From Leptospira fainei serovar Hurstbridge str. BUT 6 (GTDB lineage: Bacteria > Spirochaetota > Leptospiria > Leptospirales > Leptospiraceae): a stretch of 64,000 bases of DNA. Positions 8,475 through 18,736 of the stretch are shown one piece after another. The notes under the pieces are model-generated. The model worked only from the letters and a program-made list of their open reading frames with translations. It made no database searches and was not told the origin of the DNA. The position numbers were made by a program, and so were the translations under genes. Every line of letters starts with the position of its first letter. The first letter of the stretch is position 1. The DNA lies in NCBI RefSeq assembly GCF_000306235.2, contig NZ_AKWZ02000010.1, positions 1,178,001 to 1,242,000 on the forward strand. Direction: 5' to 3'.

Positions 8475-9856
8475 TCCTTATCCCATTTGTCCTTGAGTTC
8501 GGTTAATTCGCCGATCATGAATTCGGTCAGTTTCTTGTCCTCTTTTACCAAACTTTGGTATCGAGAAAGGGCGGTTTTGGCTTCAACAATCGCTTCTTCG
8601 CATTTGCGAACTTCGTCGATAGTCATTCGATAGACGGGAATAGACGCCAACCACTCGTAATATTTGAATTTAGCTTTTTGAAGTTTATCTTCAAAATCTT
8701 TTTTCGATTTTATACCGATGACTTTTTCATTCCATTTTTCTTTAATGAAGCGGATCAATTCCGAATTTCTTTCGATCTTTTCTTCTTCTAAACCCGCGAG
8801 TCGTTTAAACCTGCGGATAAGATGAGTCTTTCGGAAATCGCAGAAGCGTTTTATAATTTCTTCAGGGCCGAAATTTTTCAATCGACCGTCGAACGTAATT
8901 ACGTTATTCGCGAGAGTTTGAGTATCTTCTTTGGAAAAAACTTCGAATATCTGTTTATGAGTAGGTTTTTCCCCTTTCTTATAAATCAACTCTACTCTAA
9001 ATTTTTGGCTGGAATAATCTACGTAATCTTTTAGCCAGGTATCTTTCTTCTCCAGAATATCATCCAGCAAGTTGATTACTTTTTCCCTATTCCAATTCAT
9101 AGGAGAATCAGTTAGATAAAGAGTATCTCCTTCCCAAGTGAAGTTGAAGGTTGTGGATATCGTAGTGTTTCCGGCCTCGGTCTTGGCCATCTTAACTTCG
9201 CCTTTATAATCCTTATACCAAGGCTTTAAAGGAATCGGTTTCTTCGTCTTGAGATAGTTGATCTGAGAATTGATGACGTGCGAAAGTTTATGACCCGGAA
9301 TGAAACAGCGGAATCCCGTTGCGATTCCTTGAATATTATTCAAAAGAACGACAGGCACTTTCCCGACAAAATGGATGGGCTCATCTTCCGTTTCATCGTA
9401 GTTTTTTACGTAATCGATGTCGGGTAGGCTTTCAAAAAAACCTAAATCTTTTACGAAATCGGAAAGCTTGACTTCGGTATATCGAGGAGACGCAATTGCG
9501 CTCGGATCCAGTACGTCTCCGAAAGTTCCCTCTCCTGCTACTAACGGATAATTATTGGCAAAGGTAAAATCCTGAGCCATTTGAGAAAGCGCATCCTGAA
9601 TGGAACGGTCGCCGTGCGGATGATATCCCATTGCTAGACCGGCGACTTTTACCGTTTTTGTAAAACGATTTCGCGCGTCCGAGTTCCACATAGCCCAAAG
9701 AATTCGTCTTTGAACCGGTTTCAGTCCGTCGATTTCATGGGGGATAGCCCTAGAATCGCAAACATAACGAGAATATTTCCTCTGGTCGTCGTTAACTTGA
9801 TCCTCAAAGGGTATTTTCGGAAAGTTATCTTTGCTGGATTTATTGGAATCTTTCAT
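8471..9856 (-). CDS. Type IIA topoisomerase cleavage subunit, short (ParC/GyrA-like)
   Basis: Contains the winged-helix cleavage core: [15 protein letters not shown] at about 43-57, [10 protein letters not shown] at about 76-85, and the catalytic Arg-Tyr pair R125-Y126 in [10 protein letters not shown]. The tower and coiled-coil segments follow to the end at residue 461. There is no C-terminal beta-pinwheel, so the protein is little more than half the length of GyrA and close in size to phage T4 gp52. It lies upstream of, and overlaps, the ATPase subunit gene, the reverse of the usual B-then-A order. Lack of the DNA-wrapping domain argues against gyrase-type supercoiling and for relaxation/decatenation. 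Confidence 0.88.
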   Translation of the reverse strand: MKDSNKSSKDNFPKIPFEDQVNDDQRKYSRYVCDSRAIPHEIDGLKPVQRRILWAMWNSDARNRFTKTVKVAGLAMGYHPHGDRSIQDALSQMAQDFTFANNYPLVAGEGTFGDVLDPSAIASPRYTEVKLSDFVKDLGFFESLPDIDYVKNYDETEDEPIHFVGKVPVVLLNNIQGIATGFRCFIPGHKLSHVINSQINYLKTKKPIPLKPWYKDYKGEVKMAKTEAGNTTISTTFNFTWEGDTLYLTDSPMNWNREKVINLLDDILEKKDTWLKDYVDYSSQKFRVELIYKKGEKPTHKQIFEVFSKEDTQTLANNVITFDGRLKNFGPEEIIKRFCDFRKTHLIRRFKRLAGLEEEKIERNSELIRFIKEKWNEKVIGIKSKKDFEDKLQKAKFKYYEWLASIPVYRMTIDEVRKCEEAIVEAKTALSRYQSLVKEDKKLTEFMIGELTELKDKWDKE

Positions 9857-10081
9857 AGGACTTTTATGCCAAGGGATTTTAGGACAGTTTTACTGTCAAC
9901 CTTTTAGTAAATGCGGGGAAATCAAAGTTCCAAATTAGACTCAAAACGGCTTGATTTTGGACTTTCTTCCTTTCTCGTGCAGAAACAGTAGGAGGGAAAG
10001 AAAATTTCCCAGTTTTTCCTTGAAGAAACGACGGAAAGCAGGACTTTTTCATGAAATCCCCTTTTTCCGGCTGGAATATCT

Positions 10082-11029
10082 TTGAATTTTAGAATCTTTC
10101 CCATCCGAATCGTTTTTGGTTCCGCATTCCTTCTTCTAAATTTGGTCTTCGGTTCTTGCTCTCTGTTGCCAGAATGGATTAGAGGAGATCATCCGCTTGT
10201 GGAAGATTCTCGAACCACTAGGGTCTACTGGAATTTATCACAGGTTCCGAAAACTTCGGAAGCATACCAAAGTCAACCGAGCAACCTACGTTACATCGTG
10301 GTCAATACCGAACCTTCCAAAGAAAGAGTTTGGAAAGGGGAAGTCGATCTTTGGGAGACGAAAGAAGAATTTCAAAATTCTTTACCTAAAGGAATCGTAT
10401 TCCCGAAATTTAGTTTCAAAGCGGCAATTCTTTCGGGTGTTTCTAAATTAGAAGAAGGTGAATTGACCAATCCAAAGAAAATTTCCTTCGTACCGAAGAT
10501 CGACGAAGTTTGGGATTGGGAAGGAGATTCGTTCCCGCAATCCGCGCTAAGTATTCTTTCGAAACGATTTCCGGTTGAAGATTGGTTTATGGTTTTCGAT
10601 CTTCGCTCGGACGAGGCTTGGCTTTCCAAAGAATCAAGAAATTTGGGCAACGGTTCGGAGATTGTCTGGCAGAATCTTCGCACTCGCGGATCTCTGCTTA
10701 CCACGGATCTGATACATCCGTCCGGTAAATCGTTTCCATACGCGGATTACGATTACCGTCAAGTCGGGTTTATTACGCTTCCGGTAAGCGCCGGCGCGTT
10801 ACCGATTTGGATTTTCAAAAGGGAAAAGGGCGCGATCTGGGCCTGGGGACTACTACCGGAAGATTTGGTATCTTCTCAGATCCTATTAAAACAGAGAAAC
10901 TCGAAAGGATCTCCTTTTGCTAGTTTTCTTTTTTACGATGCTTCTTCCAATATTCCGTTTACCACTCGGGCCGATTTGAGGAACTATCCAATCATCATCC
11001 TCTCAGATCAAAACAATGTCAGACAATAG
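10082..11029 (+). CDS. Unknown lipoprotein upstream of gltX
   Basis: Signal peptide with lipobox LVFGSC (Cys26 lipidated), then about 290 residues I do not recognise, rich in Trp and aromatic residues. The start is a TTG: no ATG or GTG in frame would keep the signal peptide. The gene overlaps gltX by 14 bases, so the two are probably cotranscribed. It lies divergent from the topoisomerase genes, with a 225-base intergenic stretch between them. Function unknown. Confidence 0.75.
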   Translation: MNFRIFPIRIVFGSAFLLLNLVFGSCSLLPEWIRGDHPLVEDSRTTRVYWNLSQVPKTSEAYQSQPSNLRYIVVNTEPSKERVWKGEVDLWETKEEFQNSLPKGIVFPKFSFKAAILSGVSKLEEGELTNPKKISFVPKIDEVWDWEGDSFPQSALSILSKRFPVEDWFMVFDLRSDEAWLSKESRNLGNGSEIVWQNLRTRGSLLTTDLIHPSGKSFPYADYDYRQVGFITLPVSAGALPIWIFKREKGAIWAWGLLPEDLVSSQILLKQRNSKGSPFASFLFYDASSNIPFTTRADLRNYPIIILSDQNNVRQ

Positions 11030-12578
11030 AGAAGTTCGTACACGTTTCGCCCCGTCTCCAACAGGTTTTCTCCACGTCGGAGGAGCCAGGACCGCGCTTT
11101 TTAATTTTCTATATGCCAAGTCTCAAGGCGGCAAATTCTTACTTAGAATCGAGGATACAGACCAGAATCGTTCAACGGAAGAATCGTTTAAGACGATTTT
11201 GGAATCGTTAAAATGGCTCGGGATTGAATGGGACGAAGGTCCTGGTGTAGACGGACCTTATGGGCCATACGTTCAATCCGAACGTCTTTCCATCTATAAA
11301 GAATATACCGAAAAGTTGATCTCGGAAGGAAAAGCCTACCGATGTTTCTGTACTCAGGAAGAATTGGAAGCGAAGAAGAAGCAAGCCGAAGCGATGGGAA
11401 TTCCGTACGTTTACGACGGCTTACACGCGAATATGAGCGAGCAGGAAGTTCAGGAAAAGTTAAAGGCAGGAACTCCCTATTCGGTTAGATTCAAGACGCC
11501 TTCTAAAACTCTGATCTTCGAAGATATCATTCAAGGGAAGGTCAAATTCGAGACGAAATTAATCGGCGATTTCATCATCGTTAAGTCGGATGGATTTCCC
11601 TCTTATAATTATGCGGTCGTCGTTGACGACGGACTCATGAAAATCTCGCACGTGATTCGCGGAGTCGGACATCTTTCCAATACGCCGAGACAAATTTTAA
11701 TTTATGAAGCCTTAGGATTTCCGGTACCGGAGTTCGCACACGCCTCCGAGATCGTGGGAATGGACGGGAAAAAACTTTCCAAACGGGCCGGCGCTACTTC
11801 CATTCTCGCTTTTCGGGATTTAGGATATCTGCCGGAGACTTTTTCCAATTACATGGCTTTGCTTGGTTGGACCTCCCCCGACGGGCAAGAATATCTTCCG
11901 GGAGATATTACGAAACGGATCTTCGACGTTCATCGTTGTTCCAAATCCCCTTCTACCTTTGACGTATTCAAAAAACCGAAAGGAGGAGAAGAGGAAGTCG
12001 TGACGAATTTCTCCAATTTGGAACAGATCGCGGAAGCGATGAATCCCAAATCCAAATTAAATTGGTTATCAAACAAATACATACGCGAATTGCCTATCGC
12101 TCAAATTACGGAGGCTCTCGTACCGTTTTTAGAAGGTAGAGAGGATATTCCGAAAGAGCATCGGAATCCGAAAAACCCTGAGTTAGGCTCAATCGTGGAT
12201 AGTGTCCGAGTCTACTTGGATAATTTACGCCAAGCGCCCGATTATATCGCCGAATTCTATCTTTCCGACTTAAAAATAAAAGGGGATGAGGCGTTCGAAA
12301 TTCTAAAACAGGAAAGCGCTCCTGTAGTGATACGGAAATTCTACCAGCTACTCCAGATAGATCTACCGCAGACCGATGAAGAGTATAAGGCGTTAATGGC
12401 GCGAACAGGCGAAGAGACAGGACAGAAAGGCAAAACCCTTTTTATGCCGATTCGAGTGGCGACAACGGGCAAAGCTCATGGACTTGAGTTACCGATCTTA
12501 TTTCCTCTCTTAGGGAAGGAAAAGCTACTCAAACGAATAGAGAAAACTTCCGGTGAAGCAGGAATTTCCCTAAGTTAA
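11016..12578 (+). CDS. gltX: Glutamate--tRNA ligase
   Basis: Class I aminoacyl-tRNA synthetase charging tRNA-Glu with glutamate. The HIGH motif appears as [15 protein letters not shown] near the N-terminus and the KMSKS motif as KKLSKR at residues 252-257. The catalytic region also shows the [10 protein letters not shown] motif. Length 520 is slightly above the typical 470-490, with additional residues in the anticodon-binding half. The ATG lies inside the end of the upstream lipoprotein gene. Confidence 0.96.
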   Translation: MSDNREVRTRFAPSPTGFLHVGGARTALFNFLYAKSQGGKFLLRIEDTDQNRSTEESFKTILESLKWLGIEWDEGPGVDGPYGPYVQSERLSIYKEYTEKLISEGKAYRCFCTQEELEAKKKQAEAMGIPYVYDGLHANMSEQEVQEKLKAGTPYSVRFKTPSKTLIFEDIIQGKVKFETKLIGDFIIVKSDGFPSYNYAVVVDDGLMKISHVIRGVGHLSNTPRQILIYEALGFPVPEFAHASEIVGMDGKKLSKRAGATSILAFRDLGYLPETFSNYMALLGWTSPDGQEYLPGDITKRIFDVHRCSKSPSTFDVFKKPKGGEEEVVTNFSNLEQIAEAMNPKSKLNWLSNKYIRELPIAQITEALVPFLEGREDIPKEHRNPKNPELGSIVDSVRVYLDNLRQAPDYIAEFYLSDLKIKGDEAFEILKQESAPVVIRKFYQLLQIDLPQTDEEYKALMARTGEETGQKGKTLFMPIRVATTGKAHGLELPILFPLLGKEKLLKRIEKTSGEAGISLS

Positions 12579-12641
12579 AGGTTTTTTGTTGCAAAACACC
12601 CCTTTTGACCTGTATCTCTAATATAGGGACATCCGATTCAA

Positions 12642-13229
12642 ATGAGGGACACAGTCGACTCACTCCTGGTAAGGCAACATTCCGGTTCCTACGTAATGTT
12701 CCTTCCTCCGGATTTGTCGAGCATCCGCGACTTCCGGACAGCCCTTCGTCAATCCTTGGAAGAAAATAAATTTTTATCCAAGGATATCCAACAGATAGAA
12801 TTAGCGGCCGACGAAGCCTTAACCAACTCTATTTCGGCTAACGTAAATTGCGGTTGTAACGAGACGATCATCTGCCGGTGGGTATTACGAGATTCCAAAT
12901 TTACTCTTTGGATCGTCGATTACGGATCAGGCCTAAAAAAAGATAAACTGGAATCGGTTTCCCATGAGGCGAAGGCTTCTACATTAAAGGAATTCCTCGG
13001 TAAAGTGCAGGCTTACCAAGAGAATAAATGCGAGATCTTACCGTTTAGAGGGAAACCCGTACAACACAGAAACCTCGGTAAGGGATTGCAAATCATGCAA
13101 TCATTGATGGATTCCGTTAGGGTTCTCTATCATTGCAAAGAAGGACGGATTTCAGCCGATCCTGCGGAATCCAATATTCGAGGTTCCATCATCGAGCTGG
13201 CCTTCGATGCAAAAAAACATTCAGCGTGA
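12642..13229 (+). CDS. RsbW-like anti-sigma factor / serine-threonine kinase ATPase
   Basis: A single HATPase_c domain of the anti-sigma kinase type. The N box is [16 protein letters not shown] at about residues 48-63, the G1 box DYGSGL at about 97-102, and the G2 box [16 protein letters not shown] near 147-162. Such proteins bind and phosphorylate an anti-sigma-factor antagonist (STAS protein) or sequester a sigma factor. No STAS or SpoIIE partner gene is adjacent. Its stop overlaps the next start (GTGA), so it is coupled to the ferritin-like gene. Confidence 0.85.
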   Translation: MRDTVDSLLVRQHSGSYVMFLPPDLSSIRDFRTALRQSLEENKFLSKDIQQIELAADEALTNSISANVNCGCNETIICRWVLRDSKFTLWIVDYGSGLKKDKLESVSHEAKASTLKEFLGKVQAYQENKCEILPFRGKPVQHRNLGKGLQIMQSLMDSVRVLYHCKEGRISADPAESNIRGSIIELAFDAKKHSA

Positions 13230-14071
13230 GTACGTTAAACGAATTTGCCGATTTCATACTAAGATCCGGGAAGTTGGAAGATAAACTTTATTCTCCCGAT
13301 GCGTTTCCTATCGACCTTCCGTCCGAAAATTTTATTCCACCGGACCGTCCTGTTCGCTCGAATAAAATAGAATTCTCCGACCGCAAATCCAAGATTCCTA
13401 GACTTGAACATTTGAATATCGAAGAGAATAGAATTCTCTCTCTTCATCATTTTGCTAACCACGAATTGATGGCGATCGAATTGTTCGCTTGGGCTATTTT
13501 AAAGTTTCAAGATGCTCCGTCGTCCGTTCGCAAGAGTTTTTATAAAACGCTGTTGGAAGAGCAAACGCATCTACGATTGTATTTGAAAACAATCCGTTCC
13601 TGGGGAATGGATTTCGGCGATAGGCCTTTGAATTACATTTTTTGGAAACAAACTCCGAGCATGCAGACGTTGGAGAAATTTTACGCCGTGATGGCGCTTT
13701 CGTTCGAAAGTGCGAATTTGGATTTTTCCCTTATTTATAAAAAAGCTTTCGAGAAGTTCGAAGACTTCGAAAAGGCATCGATCATGGACCAGGTCCATCA
13801 GGATGAAATTCGCCACGTCAGGAGAGGCGTAAAAGTCGTTTTTTCCGACGGCATTAAAGGGATCGAGCAATGGGAAAAATATCGAAAATTGATCTCACAC
13901 CCTTTCACTCCTCGTCGTGCAAAAGGAACCTTTTACTTTCCGGAGCTTCGATTAAAAGCAGGGTTATCTCCTGAATTTGCGGAAGAGCTCGGAAAATACG
14001 AGGACGAGTACGAAGGAACTACGAATGCCAGAATACTTCGGGATGTACTCGGTATCGGAACCTCGAATTAA
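13226..14071 (+). CDS. DUF455 ferritin-like protein
   Basis: Ferritin-like four-helix family (DUF455). Candidate di-metal ligands appear in the expected spaced pattern: [31 protein letters not shown] and VHQDEIRHV. The frame is open back to 13133, but those residues lie inside the previous gene. The GTG at 13226 forms a GTGA overlap with the previous stop and begins STLNEFADF, which is the sensible start. The enzymatic role of DUF455 proteins is unproven; oxidase or hydroxylase chemistry is only suggested by the fold. Confidence 0.85.
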   Translation: MSTLNEFADFILRSGKLEDKLYSPDAFPIDLPSENFIPPDRPVRSNKIEFSDRKSKIPRLEHLNIEENRILSLHHFANHELMAIELFAWAILKFQDAPSSVRKSFYKTLLEEQTHLRLYLKTIRSWGMDFGDRPLNYIFWKQTPSMQTLEKFYAVMALSFESANLDFSLIYKKAFEKFEDFEKASIMDQVHQDEIRHVRRGVKVVFSDGIKGIEQWEKYRKLISHPFTPRRAKGTFYFPELRLKAGLSPEFAEELGKYEDEYEGTTNARILRDVLGIGTSN

Positions 14072-14127
14072 GCCTGGAAATCGATAGACGTAGTTTTTTC
14101 CTCGCAAGATACTGTTTCGTAACCGGC

Positions 14128-15279
14128 ATGAATTCCTCCTGTTTCTTTCTTTCATTCAATCGAATTCTTATTTTTTTCATCGTATTCGTCTTTCTTAGCT
14201 CGTGTAATTCCAAAACACCTTCCGACTCTAAAATCATTTCGCAGGCGCTTTCAGGGAGCGAGGAGAAGCATCCTGAAGTGCTGTTAAAAAAAGTCGGAAA
14301 TTTGGACGAAGATCCGGAGCTTGAATCTTTTGCTATCGTTCGAAATGGGACCGAAGAAATTCTTGCTATTTTTAAAAAAGATAAAGGTGAATGGCGTCTT
14401 ACTTTCAAATTACCGTTCAGCTTGCTGAATATTGGCCCGATGCATTATGAATCCAAAGGGGCATCATGGAAGCCTGGAGAAGACGAAAAAGCGAAAGAAC
14501 CGGGTTATATAATTAAACGAATCTTAATGGAAGAACTTCCGGGAGACGAATTTAATTCTCTCTTTTTGGAAGTCTTGAGCGAAGAACCTCCGATCGGTCT
14601 TTTTTCGGTTCCGTTTGTCATCAGAAAGGGAGCCAAAGTGTTGGATGGCTTAGCTTCTTTGAAAGATCATGAGTTTTTAGTTAAATCAAAAAGAGCCGAT
14701 TTCACTTATAATAAAGAGGAAAAGAATATCACGGTTTTTCCCGGCAACAGAACATACGCTCAAAACTTCAATTTTAACGGTTGGGAAATGGTACCCGACA
14801 TCGCTAATGTCGCTTCTCCAGGATTATTAAGTGTAGAAGCCCCGGCTCAATGGAAAAAAGGAGAGCCGGGAGAGGTAGTCGTTTGGTTTAAGAATCGCGG
14901 TTCCTATGCCGGAACTACTTATATTAGTCTCTCTTTTCCGCAAGGCGGAAAACTCGAATCCGATTCCGGTAAAGAAGGTGTTAGAACTTACTCGATCGGC
15001 AATAGTATATATTCTGCGGAAAACAAATACATAAATGCAAAGGTTCCCCTTTTAGAAATTACTAAAGCAGGGTGGGGGCGAAATCACAGATACGGAGTTC
15101 GTTTTAAATATACTCCGGATTTCGAAGGAATTCCTTACATACTATTTCGTTCCACGTCGAAAGCTTATCGTGAGACCGTTCAAATTCCGACACAAGCAAG
15201 TTCCGTTAAGACCGAGCTTGATCAACAGGGTTATCGTAGTTATCCTCTTTCTTTGATTCCAAGAGGAAAATCGAAGTAA
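14128..15279 (+). CDS. Unknown lipoprotein
   Basis: 383 residues starting with a hydrophobic leader and lipobox VFLSSC (Cys26 lipidated). The early part (NLDEDPELESFAIVRN, then IFKKDKGEWRL) resembles the repeat seen in proteins that compare stored numeric outputs, but I cannot name a family. The later part is beta-rich. It stands 57 bases after the DUF455 gene and 29 bases before the next gene, likely in one plus-strand transcript. Confidence 0.75.
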   Translation: MNSSCFFLSFNRILIFFIVFVFLSSCNSKTPSDSKIISQALSGSEEKHPEVLLKKVGNLDEDPELESFAIVRNGTEEILAIFKKDKGEWRLTFKLPFSLLNIGPMHYESKGASWKPGEDEKAKEPGYIIKRILMEELPGDEFNSLFLEVLSEEPPIGLFSVPFVIRKGAKVLDGLASLKDHEFLVKSKRADFTYNKEEKNITVFPGNRTYAQNFNFNGWEMVPDIANVASPGLLSVEAPAQWKKGEPGEVVVWFKNRGSYAGTTYISLSFPQGGKLESDSGKEGVRTYSIGNSIYSAENKYINAKVPLLEITKAGWGRNHRYGVRFKYTPDFEGIPYILFRSTSKAYRETVQIPTQASSVKTELDQQGYRSYPLSLIPRGKSK

Positions 15280-15308
15280 GGAATTCCTAACAGGAAGAAG
15301 CGTTACTA

Positions 15309-15968
15309 GTGGGAAATTTCGAAGAAAATAAACAGAGATACGCCAAGACCGAAGTCGTAAGATCTCAAGTGGAAAGATTTCGCAAGTTTTACGCGGATTA
15401 TTTTCATTTGGAAGAAACGATTCCGATGGTGGAATATTTCTTTGAAACGATTTATAATTTAGAAGGAAAAGAAGCCTGGATGCATCTCGCTTTAGACACG
15501 TATCAAAAGGTCAAAGGCATGATGAAAGAAACCACTCGCTCCAATTTGGAAACTCTTATCGAACTGAATAATTTAACCGATCAGTTGGATGGAGAAATGG
15601 CTAAATTACTTTTGGTTAGAGGGTGGGACGGTAAAAAATTGAATCGGGAAGAATACGACGATCTGTATAGGGCGTTCGGACATAAGGAAGAACGAATCAA
15701 ACAGCTTGAGATCGTTCTTCACAATCTGAGAACGTTTTACGAGTTGGCGCATCGCCCTATCGCCGCGTATTTAATCCGCCCCGCTAGATTTATGGCGTCA
15801 CTTCTCGGTGTTTCTCCTCTTTTCGATTCGGTCGAGCAAGCTTACAATGCTGTACTTCCGGTTTCACCGGAGATATTTAGTTCTTTTATCGAAAAAGTGG
15901 AAGAGCGGGAAACGCAATACTTAAACTCCGCTTTCGGATCGGAAACCACTCGGGAGTCCGCAATATGA
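15309..15968 (+). CDS. Conserved hypothetical helical protein
   Basis: 219 residues, mostly charged and helical, with no signal peptide or membrane segment and no motif I recognise. The start is GTG, preceded by GGAAG. Its stop overlaps the start of the MotB-like gene (ATGA), so translation of the two is coupled. That suggests a cytoplasmic partner of the membrane protein downstream. Confidence 0.7.
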   Translation: MGNFEENKQRYAKTEVVRSQVERFRKFYADYFHLEETIPMVEYFFETIYNLEGKEAWMHLALDTYQKVKGMMKETTRSNLETLIELNNLTDQLDGEMAKLLLVRGWDGKKLNREEYDDLYRAFGHKEERIKQLEIVLHNLRTFYELAHRPIAAYLIRPARFMASLLGVSPLFDSVEQAYNAVLPVSPEIFSSFIEKVEERETQYLNSAFGSETTRESAI

Positions 15969-16696
15969 TTCGAAGGACAAGGTTTTCCCGATATAGAAGA
16001 AAAGAAGAACAAGAAGAGAATAGCGATCGATGGCTCTTGACATATGCGGATATGATTACGCTTCTTTTGGGTTTATTCATTATTCTTTATTCGATTTCTC
16101 AGGTGGATCAAAATAAACTCAAGCAGGTTGCCGATCTTGTGCGGAGCGGATTCGGTCTTGGAGAATCTTTTTTTGATGGATCGGCAGTGAATCTGGAAGA
16201 GGACGCACTTTTGCAGCCCAGAACTCAGCTGTATCGATTTTGGGAAAGGATCTCTTACGCACTGAAAAAGATGCGGGAAAAAACCAAGTTAATGATCGGG
16301 ATGAACGAAACCGAAGAAATTCGGATCCAAGTCTTTACACCCGCGCTAGGAGAGGGAGACGAGTTTCATCCCGATGAAGATACCGATTTTACCTTTAAGA
16401 AGATAGCTGAAGTCACTCAAGGTATGGATGTGGATTTGACTTTGAGAGTTCAAATTCCATATTCCGATCAAACCGCAAATCAAGGCTTTCGAAGCGTATG
16501 GGAATACAACGCCCATAGAGCGACGTTAGTCGCGGAAGTCCTATCTGAGAAATACGGTATTCCGAAAGATCGAATTTCAGTGCAAGCTTTCAACGGTTTT
16601 AAGAAAATCGGTAAGAATGAAAACACCTCGCCCGAAATGAAAGCTTCCCAGGAAAGGATCGAGATTTTGATTCGAAAAAAAGATAAGGAAGAATGA
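15965..16696 (+). CDS. MotB/OmpA-family membrane protein
   Basis: One N-terminal membrane helix with the MotB-type sequence WLLTYADMITLLLGLFIILYS; the Asp in this helix matches the proton-channel Asp of MotB. A plug-like amphipathic region follows (QVDQNKLKQVADLVRSGFG). The C-terminal domain is OmpA-like, ending in RISVQAFN...SQERIEILIRK, which would bind peptidoglycan. No motA gene is adjacent, so this may be an extra stator protein or a MotB-like protein working with an ExbB/MotA-type partner elsewhere. A general OmpA-like anchor is the alternative. Confidence 0.82.
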   Translation: MIRRTRFSRYRRKEEQEENSDRWLLTYADMITLLLGLFIILYSISQVDQNKLKQVADLVRSGFGLGESFFDGSAVNLEEDALLQPRTQLYRFWERISYALKKMREKTKLMIGMNETEEIRIQVFTPALGEGDEFHPDEDTDFTFKKIAEVTQGMDVDLTLRVQIPYSDQTANQGFRSVWEYNAHRATLVAEVLSEKYGIPKDRISVQAFNGFKKIGKNENTSPEMKASQERIEILIRKKDKEE

Positions 16697-16727
16697 CGGG
16701 GTTAACTTCGCCATCAAATCATCGAAT

Positions 16728-17198
16728 ATGAAACTTAATAGTATGATTCCAAATACTACAAGAAATCGACTCGTACCAATCATTCTAGTAGCTGTCTTAT
16801 CGTTTCTGTTATTTGATTGTAAAGAAAAAAGGAAAGTATCTCAAGAGGTTGAAACTCTCTGGAGCAGTGATCAGGCTAACGTACCCGATTCGAGCGGACT
16901 CGTTTTAGTTGCAAAATATTGCGAGAAAATCAGAAGCTGTGCCTCCGGAGAGATTGATCGTTTAAATTCGGATGAGAAAGCGATTTTAGAAAAACGGTTG
17001 CGACCTGATATCTGCATTCAAAAATTTAAGGAAACTCCCGTTTACAGATTGGAAGTAGGTGCGCCAGAAACCGCTTTTATGCGGACAATTCATTGCCTCC
17101 AGAATGCGATCGATTCGGATTGCCAATCACTCAAAAAAGGAGTGTCGCAATTATCCGCAGACTGTGAATGGATGTATTCGGCTCAGAAGCTGAATTGA
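16728..17198 (+). CDS. Small cysteine-rich lipoprotein
   Basis: 156 residues with lipobox-like FLLFDC (Cys31, or Cys26 if translation begins at the ATG at 16743). The mature part holds six further cysteines (YCEKIRSC, DICIQ, HCLQ, DCQS, ADCEW), enough for three disulfides, as expected of a periplasmic or surface protein. No family recognised. Confidence 0.7.
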   Translation: MKLNSMIPNTTRNRLVPIILVAVLSFLLFDCKEKRKVSQEVETLWSSDQANVPDSSGLVLVAKYCEKIRSCASGEIDRLNSDEKAILEKRLRPDICIQKFKETPVYRLEVGAPETAFMRTIHCLQNAIDSDCQSLKKGVSQLSADCEWMYSAQKLN

Positions 17199-17309
17199 AA
17201 TCGATACGGGATTCCCACAACAAACAGAAAAGGAAGTCCCGAGTCCAAAGAGGACTCGAATCCGGGAAAAGAAGCGCAAAAGACCGGGAAAATTCGGGAG
17301 GATAAACCT

Positions 17310-18296
17310 TTGCTCAGAGGACTAAGAAAATTAAATCGCTATGAAAAACGCTTATTAAGAATTGCTAAATTAGGCGGAAAACTTGCAAAACTCAGACAGG
17401 TCGGGTTTTCTCGAAGGACTTCCGAAGGTTTTCGCTTTCCGATTTACTGTCTCGAGTTAGGGACAGAGCAAGGATTGGCCAAACATCCGGTTGGAATTAC
17501 GGCCGCCGTTCACGGTCTAGAAACGATCGGAATTCAGATTCTTTTGGATTTTCTGGAATATATTATTCATCCCGGATCCAACGGTTACCTGCCGGAATTT
17601 AAAAAAGGAAAGTTAGGCTTAATTGTTATTCCGATTGTAAATCCAGGCGGCGTAGCGGCAAAAACTCGTTCGAATCCAGGCGGGGTCGATTTAATGCGGA
17701 ATTCCGGGATAGATGCAGTAAAGCCGTTACCCTTCTTCGGCGGTCAGAAGCTATCCAATAAGCTTCCATACTTTCGAGGACACGGATTGGAACCTGAATC
17801 TAGAATTCTCTTTCGAACCATGTACGAAAAATTTTTCGGAGTTACCGATGCCGTCATGCCCGTATTGGATCTGCACTCTGGCTTTGGAACCGTAGACAAT
17901 GTTTGGTGGCCTTATGCGTATACGAAGGAGCCGTGTCAAGATACGCCTATTTATAGGAAATTAACCGCCCACCTCCGGGAGAATTGCGGACACATTCATT
18001 TTTCTTACGGTCCACAAAGTGAGAGCTATACGACTCACGGAGACTTGTGGGATAAATTTTATGACCATTATAAAGAAGTACATTCTGATAAAAAAGGATG
18101 GGAAGCCAAATTTCTGCCGTTAACTTTGGAAGTGGGAACTTGGTCGGATATCAAGGAAGAGCCGATGAAAATATTTTCCAAGAAAGGTATTTTCCGACCT
18201 GCCGAACAAAATAAGCGGGAAACTCTGACACGTTATCGAGGATTCCTTCGCGACTTCGTTCGAATCGGTTTATCACAGCCTAAAGATTGGATCTGA
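17310..18296 (+). CDS. M14-family zinc carboxypeptidase-like protein
   Basis: The zinc site of the M14/succinylglutamate desuccinylase clan is visible: H68-x-x-E71 (VHGLET) and H189 in LDLHSGFG. E274 in TLEVGTW is placed as the catalytic glutamate. The substrate-binding NPGG...R.N and GVDLMRN motifs match NPDG...GVDLNRN of carboxypeptidases. No signal peptide is seen, so it should be cytoplasmic. The start is TTG with GGGAGG seven bases upstream. The natural substrate (peptide or acyl-amino acid) is unknown. Confidence 0.85.
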   Translation: MLRGLRKLNRYEKRLLRIAKLGGKLAKLRQVGFSRRTSEGFRFPIYCLELGTEQGLAKHPVGITAAVHGLETIGIQILLDFLEYIIHPGSNGYLPEFKKGKLGLIVIPIVNPGGVAAKTRSNPGGVDLMRNSGIDAVKPLPFFGGQKLSNKLPYFRGHGLEPESRILFRTMYEKFFGVTDAVMPVLDLHSGFGTVDNVWWPYAYTKEPCQDTPIYRKLTAHLRENCGHIHFSYGPQSESYTTHGDLWDKFYDHYKEVHSDKKGWEAKFLPLTLEVGTWSDIKEEPMKIFSKKGIFRPAEQNKRETLTRYRGFLRDFVRIGLSQPKDWI

Positions 18297-18424
18297 TTTT
18301 ATAATATAGTAATTTCGTCTTATAACTTCTTCGGATTGAAAGTATTAAATTGTCCCGAATTTTGTGGGGAAGGTATAGGGTTTTGCGATAAATTCGGACT
18401 CGAATCCGGAAGGCAGTATCAAAT

Positions 18425-18453
18425 AAAAAAAGGCCCACCTAAAAAGGCGGGCC
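18425..18453 (-). terminator. Intrinsic terminator, minus strand
   Basis: On the minus strand GGCCCGCC, loop TTTTTA, GGTGGGCC form an 8-bp stem (one G-U) followed by seven T. On the plus strand no T run follows, so it terminates leftward transcription. No minus-strand gene ends here, which is why a small RNA is proposed just upstream. Confidence 0.75.
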
Positions 18454-18647
18454 CGAGAGTGTTTCGAGCGAGCGGATTAATTCTCGCTCGAGGCAAGGCG
18501 AACTTCTTTCCGCGTCCTCTACTATGCGAGGTGCCAGTTCTTAGGTTTCATTTTCCCCAAAAAACATTCGAGCCGAGAAAGGAGATTCTCAAGCTTCCAA
18601 GTCCCGAAACTTCTTAGAAATGCTGCTATCAACATCGGATTGTAGCC
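18425..18647 (-). ncRNA. Candidate structured small RNA (unassigned)
   Basis: A leftward terminator is fed by no coding sequence, and TATAAT boxes on the minus strand lie at 18678-18673 and 18659-18654 with TACAAT at 18644-18639. Between them the RNA can fold. A long-range stem pairs TTCTCGGCTCGA (18579-18568) with TCGAGCGAGAA (18491-18481), 11 pairs with one bulge. Inside it GAACT/AGTTC encloses a CCTC/GAGG hairpin, and an alternative CGAGCGAG/CTCGCTCG hairpin sits at the 3' side. The size and stem-bubble-hairpin shape recall 6S RNA, but I see no decisive 6S signature. No SRP RNA, tmRNA or RNase P signature is present. The rest of the 440-base gap holds no credible gene. Confidence 0.42.
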
Positions 18648-18736
18648 TATTCGATTATAATAGTCGTTCAGGATTATAAACGCGAACTAATTTTAGTTTG
18701 ATCGAGAACCAGTAGGATAAAGTATGAGATTTCAAT

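Noticed and set aside
18336..18617. A 93-codon plus-strand frame in the 18.3-18.7 kb gap
   Set aside because: It runs through the terminator hairpin and the proposed small RNA, has a poor start and a composition unlike a protein.
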